The position numbers were made by a program, and so were the translations under genes. The notes beneath the pieces are model-generated. The model was given only the letters and a program-made list of their open reading frames with translations. It ran no database searches and had not been told where the DNA came from. From Nymphaea colorata (Eukaryota > Streptophyta > Magnoliopsida > Nymphaeales > Nymphaeaceae), in the NCBI RefSeq assembly GCF_008831285.2, contig NC_045140.1, positions 22,070,370-22,134,369 on the forward strand: a stretch of DNA of 64,000 nt, in the 5' to 3' direction. Position 1 is the first letter of the stretch; the number at the start of each line of letters is the position of its first letter. Of this stretch, positions 26,001 through 38,908 are shown piece after piece.

Positions 26001-27499
26001 TATTGATTGGTCTGCTGTTTGAGCTGTTAGTGATAGTTCCACTGCGGGTGCCTGTGGATGAGAGCCCTGTTTTCCTTCTGTATCAAGATTGGGCATTGGG
26101 GCTAGTATTTCTCAAGATCTGGACAAGATTGGTAACTGCTTTTACGATTTGTTTGTTCTGAACGTCCATGCAAACTTTTAGCTACACTTCATAACTAGCT
26201 TGTGGACTTTAGCTACACTTCATAACTAGCTTGTGGACTATGTCAAATTGTGTAATCCACATGCTCTTCTTTGTCATGAATTAGGGTCGTCATCCTTGCC
26301 ATTCAGGTCTCATCAAAGAATGTTGCCTTATGGCAGCCATCATTTGCACCACTATAATAGTCGCTACATTGTTCTTGTTGTTGACTTGTTTTTTAAGCTA
26401 CTTAATCCTGAACATGTAACCATTGTCACGCCATCATCATCATTACGTTGCCTGTCTGCCGTGTATGCGACCAGCCTCTGAAATGTATATCTTGCATGAG
26501 TCCCTATGCACTGCGCCTACTCTGTAAGGGTCTTGCACCATAACATCAAACTGCAGTCAATATTTGAGCTCTTCATAGGATGAGTGCAATTATATGATAT
26601 GGGGTACTTGTTTCAGCATTCGTTTATATTCTCTAGTGTGTGCAATGTGTACGTCTACCATCTTCCTGAGCGTGTCAAAGATCATATTTATGTATGTATT
26701 TACGTAAATATATGTTGCATGTGTAAATTAATGATATTATTTGTAAATGAAATTGTTTGTATATGTTGAACATGTTTAGATATCTGGGTCGTTGTTGGAA
26801 ATGTAAAATTGTCTAATTCCAATAATATGTGCACGTCTAGAAGGTGTTCTATGATATTGCATGATTCTGTGGTCTCTTACACCTGCTCAGGCAGAGATCA
26901 TACATGGGAGGGATCTGTAGTTTATCAATTTATCTGGCAGACTTTGTACCTTATGCATTGATTTACAGTTTATACCTTTATGCGAACAGGTTATGCTGGA
27001 TCAAATGGCGCCCCTTGTTGATGAGAGTTGGCGGATGAAGTTTGAGCGGGTGAGAGCAGATGGATTCTCAGGGCTGCGTGGTTCGTGGGTCTTTTGTGAG
27101 ATTGTTGCTCCAATTCTCTTGAAGCTTTTGACTGCACTATGCGTACCATATGTGTTTGCAAGAGGAGTATTTCCAGTGCTGGGCTATCCACTGATTGTGA
27201 ACTCTGCGGTGTATCGGTTTGCATGGCTTGGTTGCCTTCTCTTTTCTTTCTTGTGGTTCTGTGTTAAGAGGTTCCATGTTTGGTTCACCAATCTGCACAA
27301 CTCAATTAGAGATGACCGTTACTTAATTGGAAGGAGGCTGCACAATTTTGGGGAAGATGTCATGCAAGCTAAGGATACAAATGTAATTCGGGAGCAGCGT
27401 TTTGGCGGTACAAGCATACCTGGTTCAGGCCAGCAGCAACAAGAAGAAGATGCTGGTTTAAGGTTCCGACCCCGTCGACATGAGCACCTGATGGCCTGA
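20028..27499 (+). CDS. SUD1: ER membrane RING-CH E3 ubiquitin ligase, SUD1/CER9 (Doa10/MARCH6 family)
   Basis: Polytopic ER ubiquitin ligase of the ERAD-C branch. In Arabidopsis it controls HMGR activity and cuticular lipid synthesis. Nine exons: 20028-20261, 21267-21956, 22591-23346, 23462-23673, 23774-24151, 25493-25650, 25752-25912, 25985-26131 and 26990-27499, for 1081 residues in consistent phase. The N-terminal RING-CH has the C4HC3 ligands C34, C37, C51, C53, H61, C64, C77 and C80; the exon 1/2 junction falls between the last two. Many hydrophobic segments follow, including VWLLIIPFITFWLWRLAF and VVIFLPFSVGRLLVFY. Other matches to the family are PITHGIKCN, RVPVDESPVFLLYQDWALGL, RGVFPVLGYPLIVNSAVYRF and LHNSIRDDRYLIGRRLHNFG. 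Intron 4 uses a GC donor. Intron 5 carries G-quadruplex motifs and intron 8 a tandem duplication. Length is near the usual 1100 residues. Confidence 0.95.
23674..23773 (+). other. GC-AG intron (SUD1 intron 4)
   Basis: The junction reads GTTGG|GCAAGTTC...TTTGCAG|TCTCTCT. Only this GC donor, which otherwise matches the splice consensus (GCAAGT), gives the phase-2 junction needed to join ...FPLDVG to LSDPFTEIPADMLL as in SUD1 homologues. The nearby GT dinucleotides would leave the wrong phase. Confidence 0.85.
24184..24199 (+). other. G-quadruplex motif in SUD1 intron 5
   Basis: Runs of 4, 7 and 3 guanines separated by single thymines give four G-triplets with one-base loops on the sense strand. 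Confidence 0.6.
24625..24649 (+). other. Second G-quadruplex motif in SUD1 intron 5
   Basis: Guanine runs of 3, 6, 3 and 7 are separated by loops TGTT, T and A on the sense strand, a canonical four-tract pattern. Confidence 0.65.
26177..26238 (+). repeat. 31-bp exact tandem duplication in SUD1 intron 8
   Basis: 26177-26207 and 26208-26238 are identical. Each unit begins TTTAGCTACACTTCATAAC and ends TTGTGGAC. It lies wholly within the 858-bp intron 8. Confidence 0.95.
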
Positions 27500-30400
27500 G
27501 GGAGCTGGGGAAGGGGATGCTGGATGAAAAGACATTGTTTGATGCATTTCTGAGGTAGAACAGAATTCCCAAAGGGGGGGCTTCCAGCTGGTGTGGATTC
27601 CTCGTTTAGTCATGTGGGTTGCTCTCTTCTGTATGATTATGAAAGTGTGATTTAGAGGATAAAATGACCATTTTGGAGGTATCAAAGGTACGTCCGCAGG
27701 CTTTTGTACGAACATCAAATAGCGAAAGTAAAACTTGGCCTTTGTGCATATTGTCCGACATATCTCTCCGACGGCCTCCAATTTTACGTCGAACAAATCT
27801 GAAACGATGTGCCCCATGCTGTTTTGCACCTGGTTCTTGCGTTGCCTGGATCGGTCTCACTTGTTGATGTTGTCGGTTGGGTCGGAGACGCAAGTGTTGA
27901 TTGATTTGCATTCATTTTTGCGAGCTGGAGAGGAGGGTTTGTTATATTTCTCAAAATGGATTACTAATTTTTATGATGGTGCGGGAGATGTTTTTTATGC
28001 TCGTCTGTGGCGGGTTTACCAAATCGTGTTACAATACCAATTTTAGGAGCTACCGGAGGTTGGGTAATTCCGCTGGCTGCAATTTTTAATTTTTTTAGGA
28101 AACCTTATCTTTGTAGGTGCGGTAGGTTTTGTGTTTTGACAATCTTGGGAGTTAGCTCACCGACCTTGGGGTTTTGCCTGCATTGCCTTTTGGTAGGGCA
28201 TCCATCTAGAAAATTAAAGCAGTCTCCTCTTGCCAATAATCGGGCTTTAGCATAGAGATGGGACACGCCGGCTTCCCTGTCACCTGCTTCGGCAGCACAA
28301 GGCAGCGAGGCCTACACTCCCACTTGGCCGAAACGTCTCCAAACATCATCACTTCTTTCGGGGCGGCATCTTTAATTGGATACCGAAAAATACTAAATTC
28401 GAAACAATTAAGTTATAATAAGCTTGTTCTAACCAGTCAAATATAAAAAAAATGATGAAGAATGGCCCTATGTTAAAAGAGCGTGTGTACTTGTATTCGT
28501 GAGGCAAAGTTTCTTTTGATGATGATTGAGATATGAAAACGAACTCGTAGAATGCAATTTTCTTTTTAAATCATAAGAATTATTTTTTTTCATGAAAATG
28601 TGGCGGGGAGAGAGAGAGCGGAACATCAATACTCGACGTTGCAAAAAATTCCACTTTTAACCGGAAGCTAAAGGTAAAGGGAGGACCACGCGAAGAATCC
28701 GGAATACAGAAAACTTCAACACCCAGCAGAACAGAAAATCAAAAACCAAAGTCCACCCAACCATTGGGGTTTACAAAAAAACGAAGATCCCAACCAAAAG
28801 GAACGGCATGACGTGAAACCCCGATTACCGAGAAAAAACACAGAAGATACCGCAAAGAGGCAGAATATATAAACCCCGGTCCTTAACTGTGTTCGAAAAG
28901 GAAGAACGAGCCTACGGTTGTGATAGAATGAATGTACATGTGAAACGTTTTCCACTACCATTCACGTTTGCCTGGATCCTGCTACTTTGCAATTGTCGCT
29001 TTCGGGTAGCGCTGTCCTTGTAAGGCATGATCATGGGGCTCAGTTGGAGTCTTTCTATTCAATGAGCGAATCCATTAATTTGCGTGGGCCTTGCAATGTT
29101 TCTAGGCGTCGAAAGATGAATAAAGAAGGACAAAGCATGACGCTGGGCTAAACTGAGTCGTCTAACCATATCTATATGAAGTTGAAGAAACTGCACAGCC
29201 ATCCTCATCCGTCGTGTCTTCGAGGGTGTGTGCCCATTTTAGAACCGTCTCTTTGGTGTCGTCTTCTCCATTTCGCAAAGGGTTGGAAACTGCACGCAAA
29301 ATGAGGCGGTGATCCAATGTACAATCTCTGTGGATCCAGACGACCAACGTTGGCAGCTGTCTTATTTCATTCAGATCATGCTCTTATGAGCAAGTCGCGT
29401 GCAACAGCAAGTTAGGCAGCATGGCACTTGGAATTTGTGCTCGAGGAGATTCTTGTGTTTCAGATATTCCTGTCTATCCTTACTCTCATGGACGTTTTCA
29501 ATCAATTATCATGATACAACTGGATGAGAAAACAAAGCCTTTGCATATAAATGTTCGTTTCATGACTCACTGACTTGGCTTATCTAAGAATTTCTGAACG
29601 ATGCCGGCGAATATTCTCTCACTCCCCACACTTTCTCTCTCTATGCTCGCAACAAATATTGTGGGACTGTCCAAATTTCGCTTTCTTATTTGTCAGCAGT
29701 AAGATAAACTTATTGCCAACGGAATCGAAGCTGCCACCTTTATAAAAAAAGAATTGCTTGGGGTTGTTCTGGTTCCAGTGATTTACAGTCGCACATTTGG
29801 AGACGAAAGTTCTAACGGCTTCTCCGCTGAGTTTCATTATACGGTTTCTTCGTTTTCCCCTTTCGGAGAAGACATAACATGGAATTAAGATCGAGACACC
29901 CACTGTTCACAGAATCCAAGTCCGAGTAGGACCAATGCTCATTTTCTTTTATCAGATCCATCTAAACGGATCCAGGATCTTCCAACATCCGTACTCAATG
30001 GGATTTGTTTAAATTTTCAACTGAAGGACGTTCTTCTTTTCTCTCTAATTGAAGAATTATAATGTAAGGTCAACTTTCCCAATAAAATCCAAATCGAGCC
30101 AATGTCTGATCGAGTCTTGTAGCGACAAGGATCAGTTTTCTGACGTGTGTATTTGTCAGCCGACCGAAGGGTTGACGGTGACTTAGCAGGGTGGAAGCAT
30201 GCGGCGCCATGGAAGAAAGCATCGTTGAATACATAAATGGGGACAACTGACTCGATGAATTGATAAACTAAGACAATTATGATTTCAGCCTGATATCATT
30301 AAATTAGAAGTTTAAGTCAAATAAACCCGTGAAATCTATGTTACCTTACGTTCCCTTTGATCCATTATAACTTAAAGGAAGTAATATCAAATAGAGATTC

Positions 30401-30546
30401 TTACTAAGACTTCTCCTAGTTCAGAACCGTACATTTTTGACATTTGACATGGTGGCCAAGCCATACATTTACTATTTGTAGGTACTAATATGTAAGTTTA
30501 TAGTTCAGCCCCTCCTACGACCCACGAGCCTCGTCCATTCCTTTGG

Positions 30547-30609
<63 letters not shown>
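30547..30609. repeat. Compound (CT)n(AT)n microsatellite
   Basis: A CT run from 30547 to 30572 passes directly into an AT run ending at 30609. Confidence 0.95.
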
Positions 30610-30610
<1 letters not shown>

Positions 30611-31656
30611 CAATCTTTTAAAGTAGAGGGACCAAGTGTGGGTTCGACGGATAATCGACACCTTTGCTGCAAATACCAGTTTCTTATAGGACCCTGCCTG
30701 CAATGAGCAAGGGAGACAGCTCAGGCGTGGCTCATCTGCCCATATCAGTCCACCAATAAATAAAAAAAAATTATTTAGAAAATTAATTTAAAGGTTTAAG
30801 CTGACAAGGAACAGTGCTTTATCATTTTTTTTTACGACGCAACACAGAAAACGAATTTTGGGTTGATGGGATGTGACTTGATAAGGTTCGGATCAGCTCA
30901 TTTGGGCATAAGATATTCTAAAACCCGAAATGAAGATCCAAAAAAGCGTCCACTTTTTATTATAATGTGACAAAGATTAAAAATGATCGGACCGGTCTTG
31001 TAACAGAACTGGCTGAGCTGTTGCCTTTTATATATAAAAATAGTCGATCAACCGGCGGCGGGATTGGAGACAAAAGTAGAAATATCGGACAAAGAAATTA
31101 GAGAAACAAGTGGGCATATCGTATATACTCGTTTTTCCATTGATAAATGATTAATGTGTTTATGTGTGTGTATATATATATATATATATGGATGAGTAGG
31201 GAGTTTGGCTTTTGTCAAAGTTAGCTGCCGGGTTGAAGAATTGGCCGTCGATGGCGCAATGCAGCCGAGTTTTATGTTGTTCAGTGGAAGCACCAAATTC
31301 TGCGGTGTGTATCAAAACAAAAGGAACAGCTGCATATTTTTGGCCTTTTCTGGAGGGAGATGCTTTGAGGCGGAGAAAGGACACCGGCGAAGGCGTCCGG
31401 ACATGGACAAGGGACCTGGAAAAGGAAAGAGATAAAAAGTTCACGCGCTTCCGAGAAGGCTACCTGTGCTCTGTCACACCATCCGGTGCTCAAATTTTGC
31501 AAATATTTGATACGGTCAAGTTTGAGCTTCTCGTGCTATGTGTAGTCCGTCCGCGGTTCACTTTCCTTAGACCGTAAGTTTTACGTGCCACCTCTTCTTT
31601 GAGTGACATTGCCGTTCATAAAGCGTCGATCAGAAAGCCACACAGAAGCTCATAAT

Positions 31657-32053
31657 TAGAGATGTCAATATATGCGATTAAGATTGGATATCCAACCGAA
31701 TCATTTTAAAAAAATCACATATATATATATATATTAATGACTGATTAAGAAACCAAATGGAATTCAGATCTAATCAATGGTATTTGATCGAGTTAAGATT
31801 CAGATTCATACTCGGATGTACATAAACATTGAACAGATTCATGTTTAAATCAGATTCAGTTCTAAATAAATATCAATACTCAATGCCCTTATATTTTGAA
31901 AGTCAGCTAGATTCAGTGTAAATTTTGGATTTGGATTTACATTTTTCAGATGTGAATTCCACATATTCGGCTTGATTCGCATTCAAATCCGAATATGTGA
32001 ATATCCAAAATTAAGAGTGCATCCGATTCGAAACCAATCAGTTGGCAACCCTA
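31657..32053. mobile_element. Putative hAT-like MITE of about 397 bp
   Basis: The left end TAGAGATGTCAAT and the reverse complement of the right end, TAGGGTTGCCAAC, resemble each other and the TAGRGNTGNCAA termini usual for plant hAT MITEs. The interior is AT-rich with repeated gattcagat/gattcg words and an AT dinucleotide run. The flanks (ctcataat, agcttaat) are at best an imperfect 8-bp target duplication. A fragment with the same left-end wording occurs at 38752-38830. Confidence 0.5.
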
Positions 32054-32570
32054 AGCTTAATACTAATAATGAAAACAAAGCAGATGGTATGGGACTAAGC
32101 TCACTTCTGCATGTTACTCTACTGTAATTGGTAGAAAAAGAACCAAGATATGTATAACGGCGTCTTGTTTAGTGGCGTTTTACTTTACATTGATAGCATA
32201 GCATACATCAGCGGCTGAGTCGATCTGCAATTGATGTTGGCCGTGGGTAATGTGCTCATGTGCAAACACCTTTACTTGTGCAGCCTCCTACATGAGTGCC
32301 AGTTCACATTGATTATAATATACAAATTGTTCCTCACTTTAGCCCATTATTTTTTGCTGCAAAGGAAGAGATTGAAAAGCGCCGGGGAACGGTACGACGG
32401 CCAAAGTGCAGTGGCGCAGATGTAACGGTACTCTTTACGCCCACAAAACATGTCACGCCAGAGAAAGTTAGGTAAACTATTCTTTTTTTGGTAGGCGGAT
32501 TTCGTTATCGTTGGATTTTTAAAAACCGAAAGAGCTCAATAATTCAATGTCACCGCTCAGCATGTCTGAT

Positions 32571-32602
<32 letters not shown>

Positions 32603-35215
32603 TTGTATACAGTGGTACATGAAACGTCTCCCAAAGAGAGGGGCCTTTTTTAACTTCAAATATGATGAAACGAAATATTTTACGAAATAAAAAAGGAAGA
32701 TATTCTTACTTTTTTTTTTTTTTGCAAGGAAAAATTCACAGAGTTCGTTTTTACACATTGAACTAACTTTAACTACTGGTTGCACGAGATAAAACAAATA
32801 AAGAGCACAAATAAATATCCACCAATAAACCAAGAGCCATAGATTTGTCAAGATGAAAAGAGGGATGCCAATAAAGTTACAGAGGGGATGATGGAGAAGG
32901 ACGTGAAAGAGGGGAAGCTTCCTCCTCCACATGCATGGCAAAGAATGCAGATCATTGGGTCACTCCATTTTTTTATCCGCTCATCTTCCCCGTCTCTCGC
33001 CTTTTCAAACAAATCCCACCGATTTGGCAACAAGCATTCAGATAATTAAAAAAAAAAAAAAAAGAGTTCTGGACTACTGTAGTGTTTGCTTTGAACGGAA
33101 GATAAATGGATCGGCCATAAGCAGCACGCGTTCCCCAATAAAGCAGCATTGACCGAAAAGAACGAATGAGTTTAAGTGCCGCACGTTGATGGCGCGACCG
33201 GCGCTTATGAAGTAGCAAAACCGCGTCCGGTCAATTATCGGCCATTGAGAAGGCTTCTTCACACGGTAGGTCATGGGTGCCTTGATTTGGCCTGGTCAAC
33301 CACCCTTGAATCCAGTGGCCTGCCACTTGAGCGCCAACTGATTTTACATTAACTTATGAAACTTATAAGAAAAAACATTTTTACATTAAAACATTAAATA
33401 TATACAGTTAACAAATTTTGAATTGACCATGAACCAATGACTCAGATCTCGAGAGATTAACCTATATAACTGGACCCAACCCGACCCCACCTGCCTCCCC
33501 CTTAATCAGACAACATCTCTGAATCAGCACACTTATTTACGTGCAATTATAATTTTATAATCAACAACTTAAGTTAATTCCCACAAAAGAACTAACTTCT
33601 AGACACAATCTAGAACTCTGGAAATTGTATAAAATTCCATCAAAATGTCCAAATGCATTAAAAATAGTTGAAAGCAGATCGGTTACCAACGTTCGAGCCA
33701 TCACACTTGTACCGGCACAATTTTGGAAGAGAAAAAAGAAAAAAAAAAACTGAACAGGTGATATAATGCTTCTAGCTAGGAATTGAATGCGATTATGCTG
33801 GGTGCAACCCTGACCCAAGCGATCATCTTGTTCATGGAGGACTCCCCACCAGCAAGGTACTGACAGTCGGACCATATTCTTCTCTGGATGAGTCTTATCC
33901 CAATGACTTGTTTAACACCACACACGCTCCTTGTAGATTGTGGAATAGTCATGGTTGTAAAGTTAAGCGCACGTAATATGAATGCCATTCACTTGGCTGT
34001 CGATCATTTATGTGGCTACCAACCGGAAATATCTTGAAGACTTGAACCATTATATTATCTAGCAAAACGACACATACATTATTTTCAATACATAGTAAAA
34101 GGAACATGGTTGTCTTGGGTGGTATTTCGCAATCGTATAGATATAATGTGCAAAAAAAGTAATGGCGGTGGTTTCATATAGAAAGAAGGAAATCCAAGGA
34201 TATAACTGCAAGTGTTTCTCGTTTTAGTTTTGTCTAAATGAATTAAAGGATTCAAATGAATAGAATCTTGAGCACTTCAACACACGAAAACGAGATCAAA
34301 ATTTCTTCAATAAGATGAAGCTGAGCTCTGATCACGTCTAGTTAAGCCTTGTCAACAATCGTTTGAGAAACGAAACTCGACCAACATAATCGGCATGATG
34401 AGACTTTGATTTGGGGCCCCAACCTAACACCAATTCACACGCCCTTCTTACCATCTAATCTAAAATTATGCTCAAACTTGGTGAAACCAAAGTTTTTACG
34501 CTTCTCAACCTTAACGCTCTCATGTGAACGACGTACAGCAGAAGTATACTTTCTAATTAAACAAGAAAATCAATATGGCACCATTTTTTTTTCGGCATCG
34601 CATCAAAATGAACCTAGTGTTCCGCGAATTTTTAAGAAGACACCAGGATTGTGTTCCAGCATAATATGTAGTTTAAAAGATGAACCGCAGCTTTTGTTGC
34701 AGCAAATATAGTTTAAAATGAACTGCAGTTACTGCAAAAAAATTTCTTGCGTTTATTATTACCGCACAAGTCAAGTCTTGAAATTTGAATTTCTTATTCG
34801 TCCTGATCCCAAATGTAAATCTGTTTACGTATAGGAGAACACGATGCTCGGCGACACTTCAAATTGGTAGATTTTTGTCGGACAATAAAGGAGCTGTCTG
34901 TTCAAGAGAAAAGAAATTAAGAATCAGAATTTCGAAGGACGATAGGGAAAAGGGTGACGGGTAAATTTTTGAAGGCCGCATGGTGATTTTGCTCCAAAAA
35001 TCGCATTTTCGATTTTGGAGATGTACTTGAAGCTACTTAAAATCTAAGGTTCCAAAAAAGGTAACTAGAAAAGCTAAAAAAGTAAAACGCATCGATAGTT
35101 GAATTATTTGACCAACAGATCATCTCCTTCTCCCTCCCTCTCTCACTTCTGTGGTTTTTGTAATTAATTTCGTATTTGTTAAGCATAAACGAATTGTCCC
35201 GTTCCTCATCTCCTC

Positions 35216-35223
35216 TATAAATA
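35216..35223 (+). promoter_or_regulatory. Probable TATA box of IPUT1
   Basis: TATAAATA lies about 320 bases upstream of the ATG at 35536 and is followed by a CT-rich stretch typical of plant 5' UTRs. Confidence 0.5.
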
Positions 35224-35535
35224 TATTCTTTTATGTAACGTTTCATCTGTCTCTCCCTCTCTCTCAAGTTTTATTTGATTTTGAGTTATTTCTGCTCTCT
35301 GTTTCCGAGTTGTCTACTCTGCGGAGTTTCTCTCCGTTAATTTTATGCCTAGTTGTTAGCTGCTGCTGCTGTCGTGCCTCCGTCTTTCTTTCTGGCGCTT
35401 CTCATTTGTTCTTTCTTTCTCTAAAATTTTCCTCGCACACGCTTCTGAAGACAAACGCCCTTCTCCCCAATACGATGAGCACGACGACGATCCATCCCCT
35501 GCATCGCCGTTGACGGCTCCAGCCAGCGAAGAAAC

Positions 35536-37697
35536 ATGCGGAATCCCGGCGTGCTTTTGCTCTGGACGGCCGTCGCCGCACTTACCCTGTGCTGTCTCCC
35601 CGATGGCGCAGCTCCGGCGCCGGAGAAGCATAAGAACGCCTACGCTACGATGATGTATATGGGAACGCCCAGGGACTATGAGTTCTACATCGGCCTGCGT
35701 GTCCTGCTTCGCTCCCTCGCCCACCTGAAGGTCGACGCCGACCTCGTAGTTCTGGCTTCCAAGGACGTTCCGGCCAAGTGGGTCGCTGCCATGTATGTTC
35801 TTCCCCTGCCGCCACCTTCCCCTTTTGCTCTTTGCTTCCATTTTCGTCCTTTTTCGTTTTGGTGGTGATGAAGTTAATTTTGGTGCCGCGTAATTGAAAC
35901 GCAGGCAGAATGAAGACGGGGCGAAGGTCGTGAGGGTGGACAACGTGAAGAACCCCTACGTCCCCGAACATTCCGATTACAGGTTCAAACACACCCTCAA
36001 CAAGCTCTATGCTTGGAAATTGGTGGAATATGAGAGGGTGGTGATGCTCGACACTGACAACCTGTTCCTGCACAACACGGATGAATTGTTCCAGTGTGGT
36101 CAATTCTGTGCCGTCTTCATAAATCCCTGCATTTTTCACACAGGGCTTTTTGTTCTGCAGGTTGGTGCCTTTTCCTTTTGAATTTATGTTCTTGCCGCTG
36201 TAGTTCTTCTTGTTTCTAGGATGTTCTGGTACGGTGGGTGTCGACTGATGGTATTTAATATTAAGGGCAGTTCTATTATTGGGTAACAGTTATTTTGGGG
36301 GATTCTGAGATTTGGTATTTGGTGGCAGCCATCAGAGGAGGTGTTCAACAGGATGATGCAGCAGCTGATAGATGGGAGGCCGAATCCGGACGGTGCTGAT
36401 CAGGGGTTCTTGGTTGGCTGGTTTGATGATCTTCTCGGGCGCCCCATGTTCAATCCCCCCGCAAATGGCACAAGACTCGATGGTTACTTCAGACTGCCCC
36501 TTGGTTACCAGATGGATGCTTCTTATTTCTGTAAGTTCTCAGTCGTTTCCCGGATTCAACCGTTCCATTTCTCCTTGCCTTCTCCATCGCTTTTGTTTTG
36601 TCTCCTTTTAACAAACGAGAAAGGGGTTTAACCAAAATTACCTCGTTCTCAATAATCGGGAAATGCAGAATCTGTTCTTCTTTTTAGCCCTCCCAAGTTG
36701 CGAAAGCTAAAGAGCGAGGGAAGGCTTCCGTTGGTTGCCAGATGTTCAGTTACAATAATTTGCATCATATTTGTGTGAAACTTTATGTAGACAACAGACG
36801 TGATTCCATGGATGACATCCACTTGCAAAAACATAACTTTCATATAATATCAATCTGTCGTTTCATTATATGGCTGGCAGAGGGAATAAAGGTGCAACTT
36901 CTGGTATATTCCCCTGTAAATTTTACTACCACTAAGCCCATTTGTTTCTAATTGCAATGTCTGCGTAAATGTTAGCTTTAACGCTCGTAACTTATGAGAT
37001 CTCTTTAATGGCAGATTTAAAGCTAAGATGGAACGTACCCTGCGGCCCTAACAGCGTTATCACATTCCCTAGTGCGCCCTTGTTTAAGCCATGGTACTGG
37101 TGGTCCTGGCCTGTCCTCCCTCTCGGCTTAGCTTGGCACGAGCAGCGTCGCAACTTGTTGGGCTATGCGGATGACGTCCCTTACTGCGCTGCCCACACTG
37201 CCGTCTTCCTCCTCCTCCTGGCCGCGCTCCGCCTCTGTTTGTCTCGCATCTGCAACTTCCGCGCCACCGACAGGACTAATGCGACGGCAGCCACGACTTC
37301 ACTCTATCCAACTTTCATGAAGTGTGCCCTTCTTCTGCTGATCGTGGGTAGCTACAGTATGCCGTTCTATTTGATACACCGGACAGTGCACCCTGTCGTG
37401 GGCTGGACTCTGTATCTGGCAGGCTCATCTTCACTCATGTTGGTGGTGGCCAATGCTTTCTCCCTGCCCTTGCTCTCTGCACTCACGCCCTCTTTGGGGA
37501 TTGCCGGGGCCTTGTTCGTGATGGCGTACCCTGCATATCACGACGGCGTTGTCAGAGCTCTCTCTATATGGGCCTACTCATTCGTGTGCGCGCCATTTTT
37601 GTGGAGCTCCATCTCTAGATTGTTGAATCAGGTTGAGGCCTTGGTTCCAAATAAAAACGGAGAATTGCCATTACCGCAATTCATGAAGGTCTATTGA
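35536..37697 (+). CDS. IPUT1: Inositol phosphorylceramide glucuronosyltransferase (GT8, PGSIP6-like)
   Basis: Golgi enzyme that transfers glucuronic acid from UDP-GlcA to inositol phosphorylceramide, the first step of GIPC sphingolipid head-group synthesis. Four exons: 35536-35792, 35905-36160, 36329-36530 and 37015-37697, for 465 residues with matching phases. Residues 6-27 are a hydrophobic signal or anchor. The GT8 domain starts at NAYATMMYMGTPRDYEFYIG. The DxD metal/nucleotide-sugar motif is DTD at 135-137 (VVMLDTDNLFL), followed by FINPCIFHTGLFVLQ, NPDGADQGFL and LRWNVPCGPNSVITFP. The C-terminal half after KPWYWWSWPVLPLGL has several membrane segments, which separates IPUT1/PGSIP6 from the single-pass GUX xylan enzymes. 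The start is the first ATG in the conserved frame. A TATA-like box lies at 35216. Family assignment is firm; substrate is inferred from Arabidopsis. Confidence 0.93.
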
Positions 37698-38873
37698 AAA
37701 TTGATGATCTTAGCAACCATGTATTTAGAATGTCGATGAAAGATCTGAGCGTTGTTCTTCTCCCAATTCCAAACGGGCATTGAAGGACAGAGGAGACGGT
37801 TGTTTGGATAGTTGGAGAACGATGGAGTCGAGTGGCACAATGTATATTTATATTGTTTTTTTTTTGGTTGATTTCGTTTGTTTTCCATTTGAAGACAAAG
37901 GCATGTAGCGGGAGGCCGTTTGTCGCTGCTCAATTTTTTCTGAATCTGGCATGCTTCATCTTGCCAACTGGCTGCGAAACGCTGATCCATTCTTGATTGA
38001 TCACACATTGATAAGATCGACAGTTTATATAGATTATTCAGTTACGAAGGACAAAAGGAGCCGCTTTTTTGAGGCAGCCATCGTTTTCTTTCTGTTTTCT
38101 GTCTTGAACGGACTATTTCTGATCGAATGATTGCAAGAATGGCAGCGAGGGCCGGAAATGTGGACTACCAGGGGCGGTCTTTTAAGAACAACCGCTGCGG
38201 TCAACTCCCCCGCTATCTTTGGATGACTTGCCTACCCAATCCGAACGACATTAATGCTTGATATCGATGGGAAAAGTTCTAGCTTCAAAGTTATGAAGAT
38301 CGATCAACCCACCCGAATAAGATTTAAATCATGTTTAAGATAAAATTTTTGCTAGATATCTGGTGAGTTTGGCTCACATATACGCAATATGTATGCAAGA
38401 TCTTCAAAGTTCTAATGCACCTCCCTTGCTTTGTTCAAGACATGTCGTCGGTTCAAACCTCCTTTGCGTCACTTTGATTTCTAGCTGAGTTTTTTTACAC
38501 TCAGCACCGCTTGATTACCCGAGCCTTATGCTTTTAGCTTTAGCTCAGTTAAGCCAAGCTGGAGCTGTCTTAGTCTCGGCCAAAGGTGAGCTCGAAGTTC
38601 CAGTTGGGCCTTTTAAGGGTTGAGCCAAGCTCAAGCAGAGTTGGTAGGATCGTGAAGGCCACTGGCAAGAATTGTCTAACGATTTGTGTAAAGTGATGTG
38701 TTTACGTGCGTTGGCTATGTAGGGGTTTAACTGAATGCCCACTTCCAGATAGAGATGTCAATGTATCTGATTGTATCTGATTTGGATTGGATTTCGGCTG
38801 CTTTAAAATCAAATTGGTTGCATCAGTCATTTAATATTTTTTAAAACAATATGAGAAATTTCGCATTTTAGTA

Positions 38874-38908
<35 letters not shown>

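Larger units (their letters stand above)
27500..35535. other. 8-kb intergenic region between SUD1 and IPUT1, no supported gene
   Basis: The first few hundred bases are likely SUD1 3' UTR. Beyond that I see only short open frames without domain signatures, microsatellites near 30547-30609, 31170-31189 and 32579-32602, poly-A or poly-T runs near 32710 and 33050, and a hAT-like MITE (31657-32053). The last 300 bases hold the IPUT1 promoter and a CT-rich 5' UTR. Confidence 0.5.

Noticed and set aside
31212-31577. 121-codon plus-strand open frame
   Set aside because: Lies between microsatellite and MITE-like DNA, no domain, overlaps equally long frames on the other strand.
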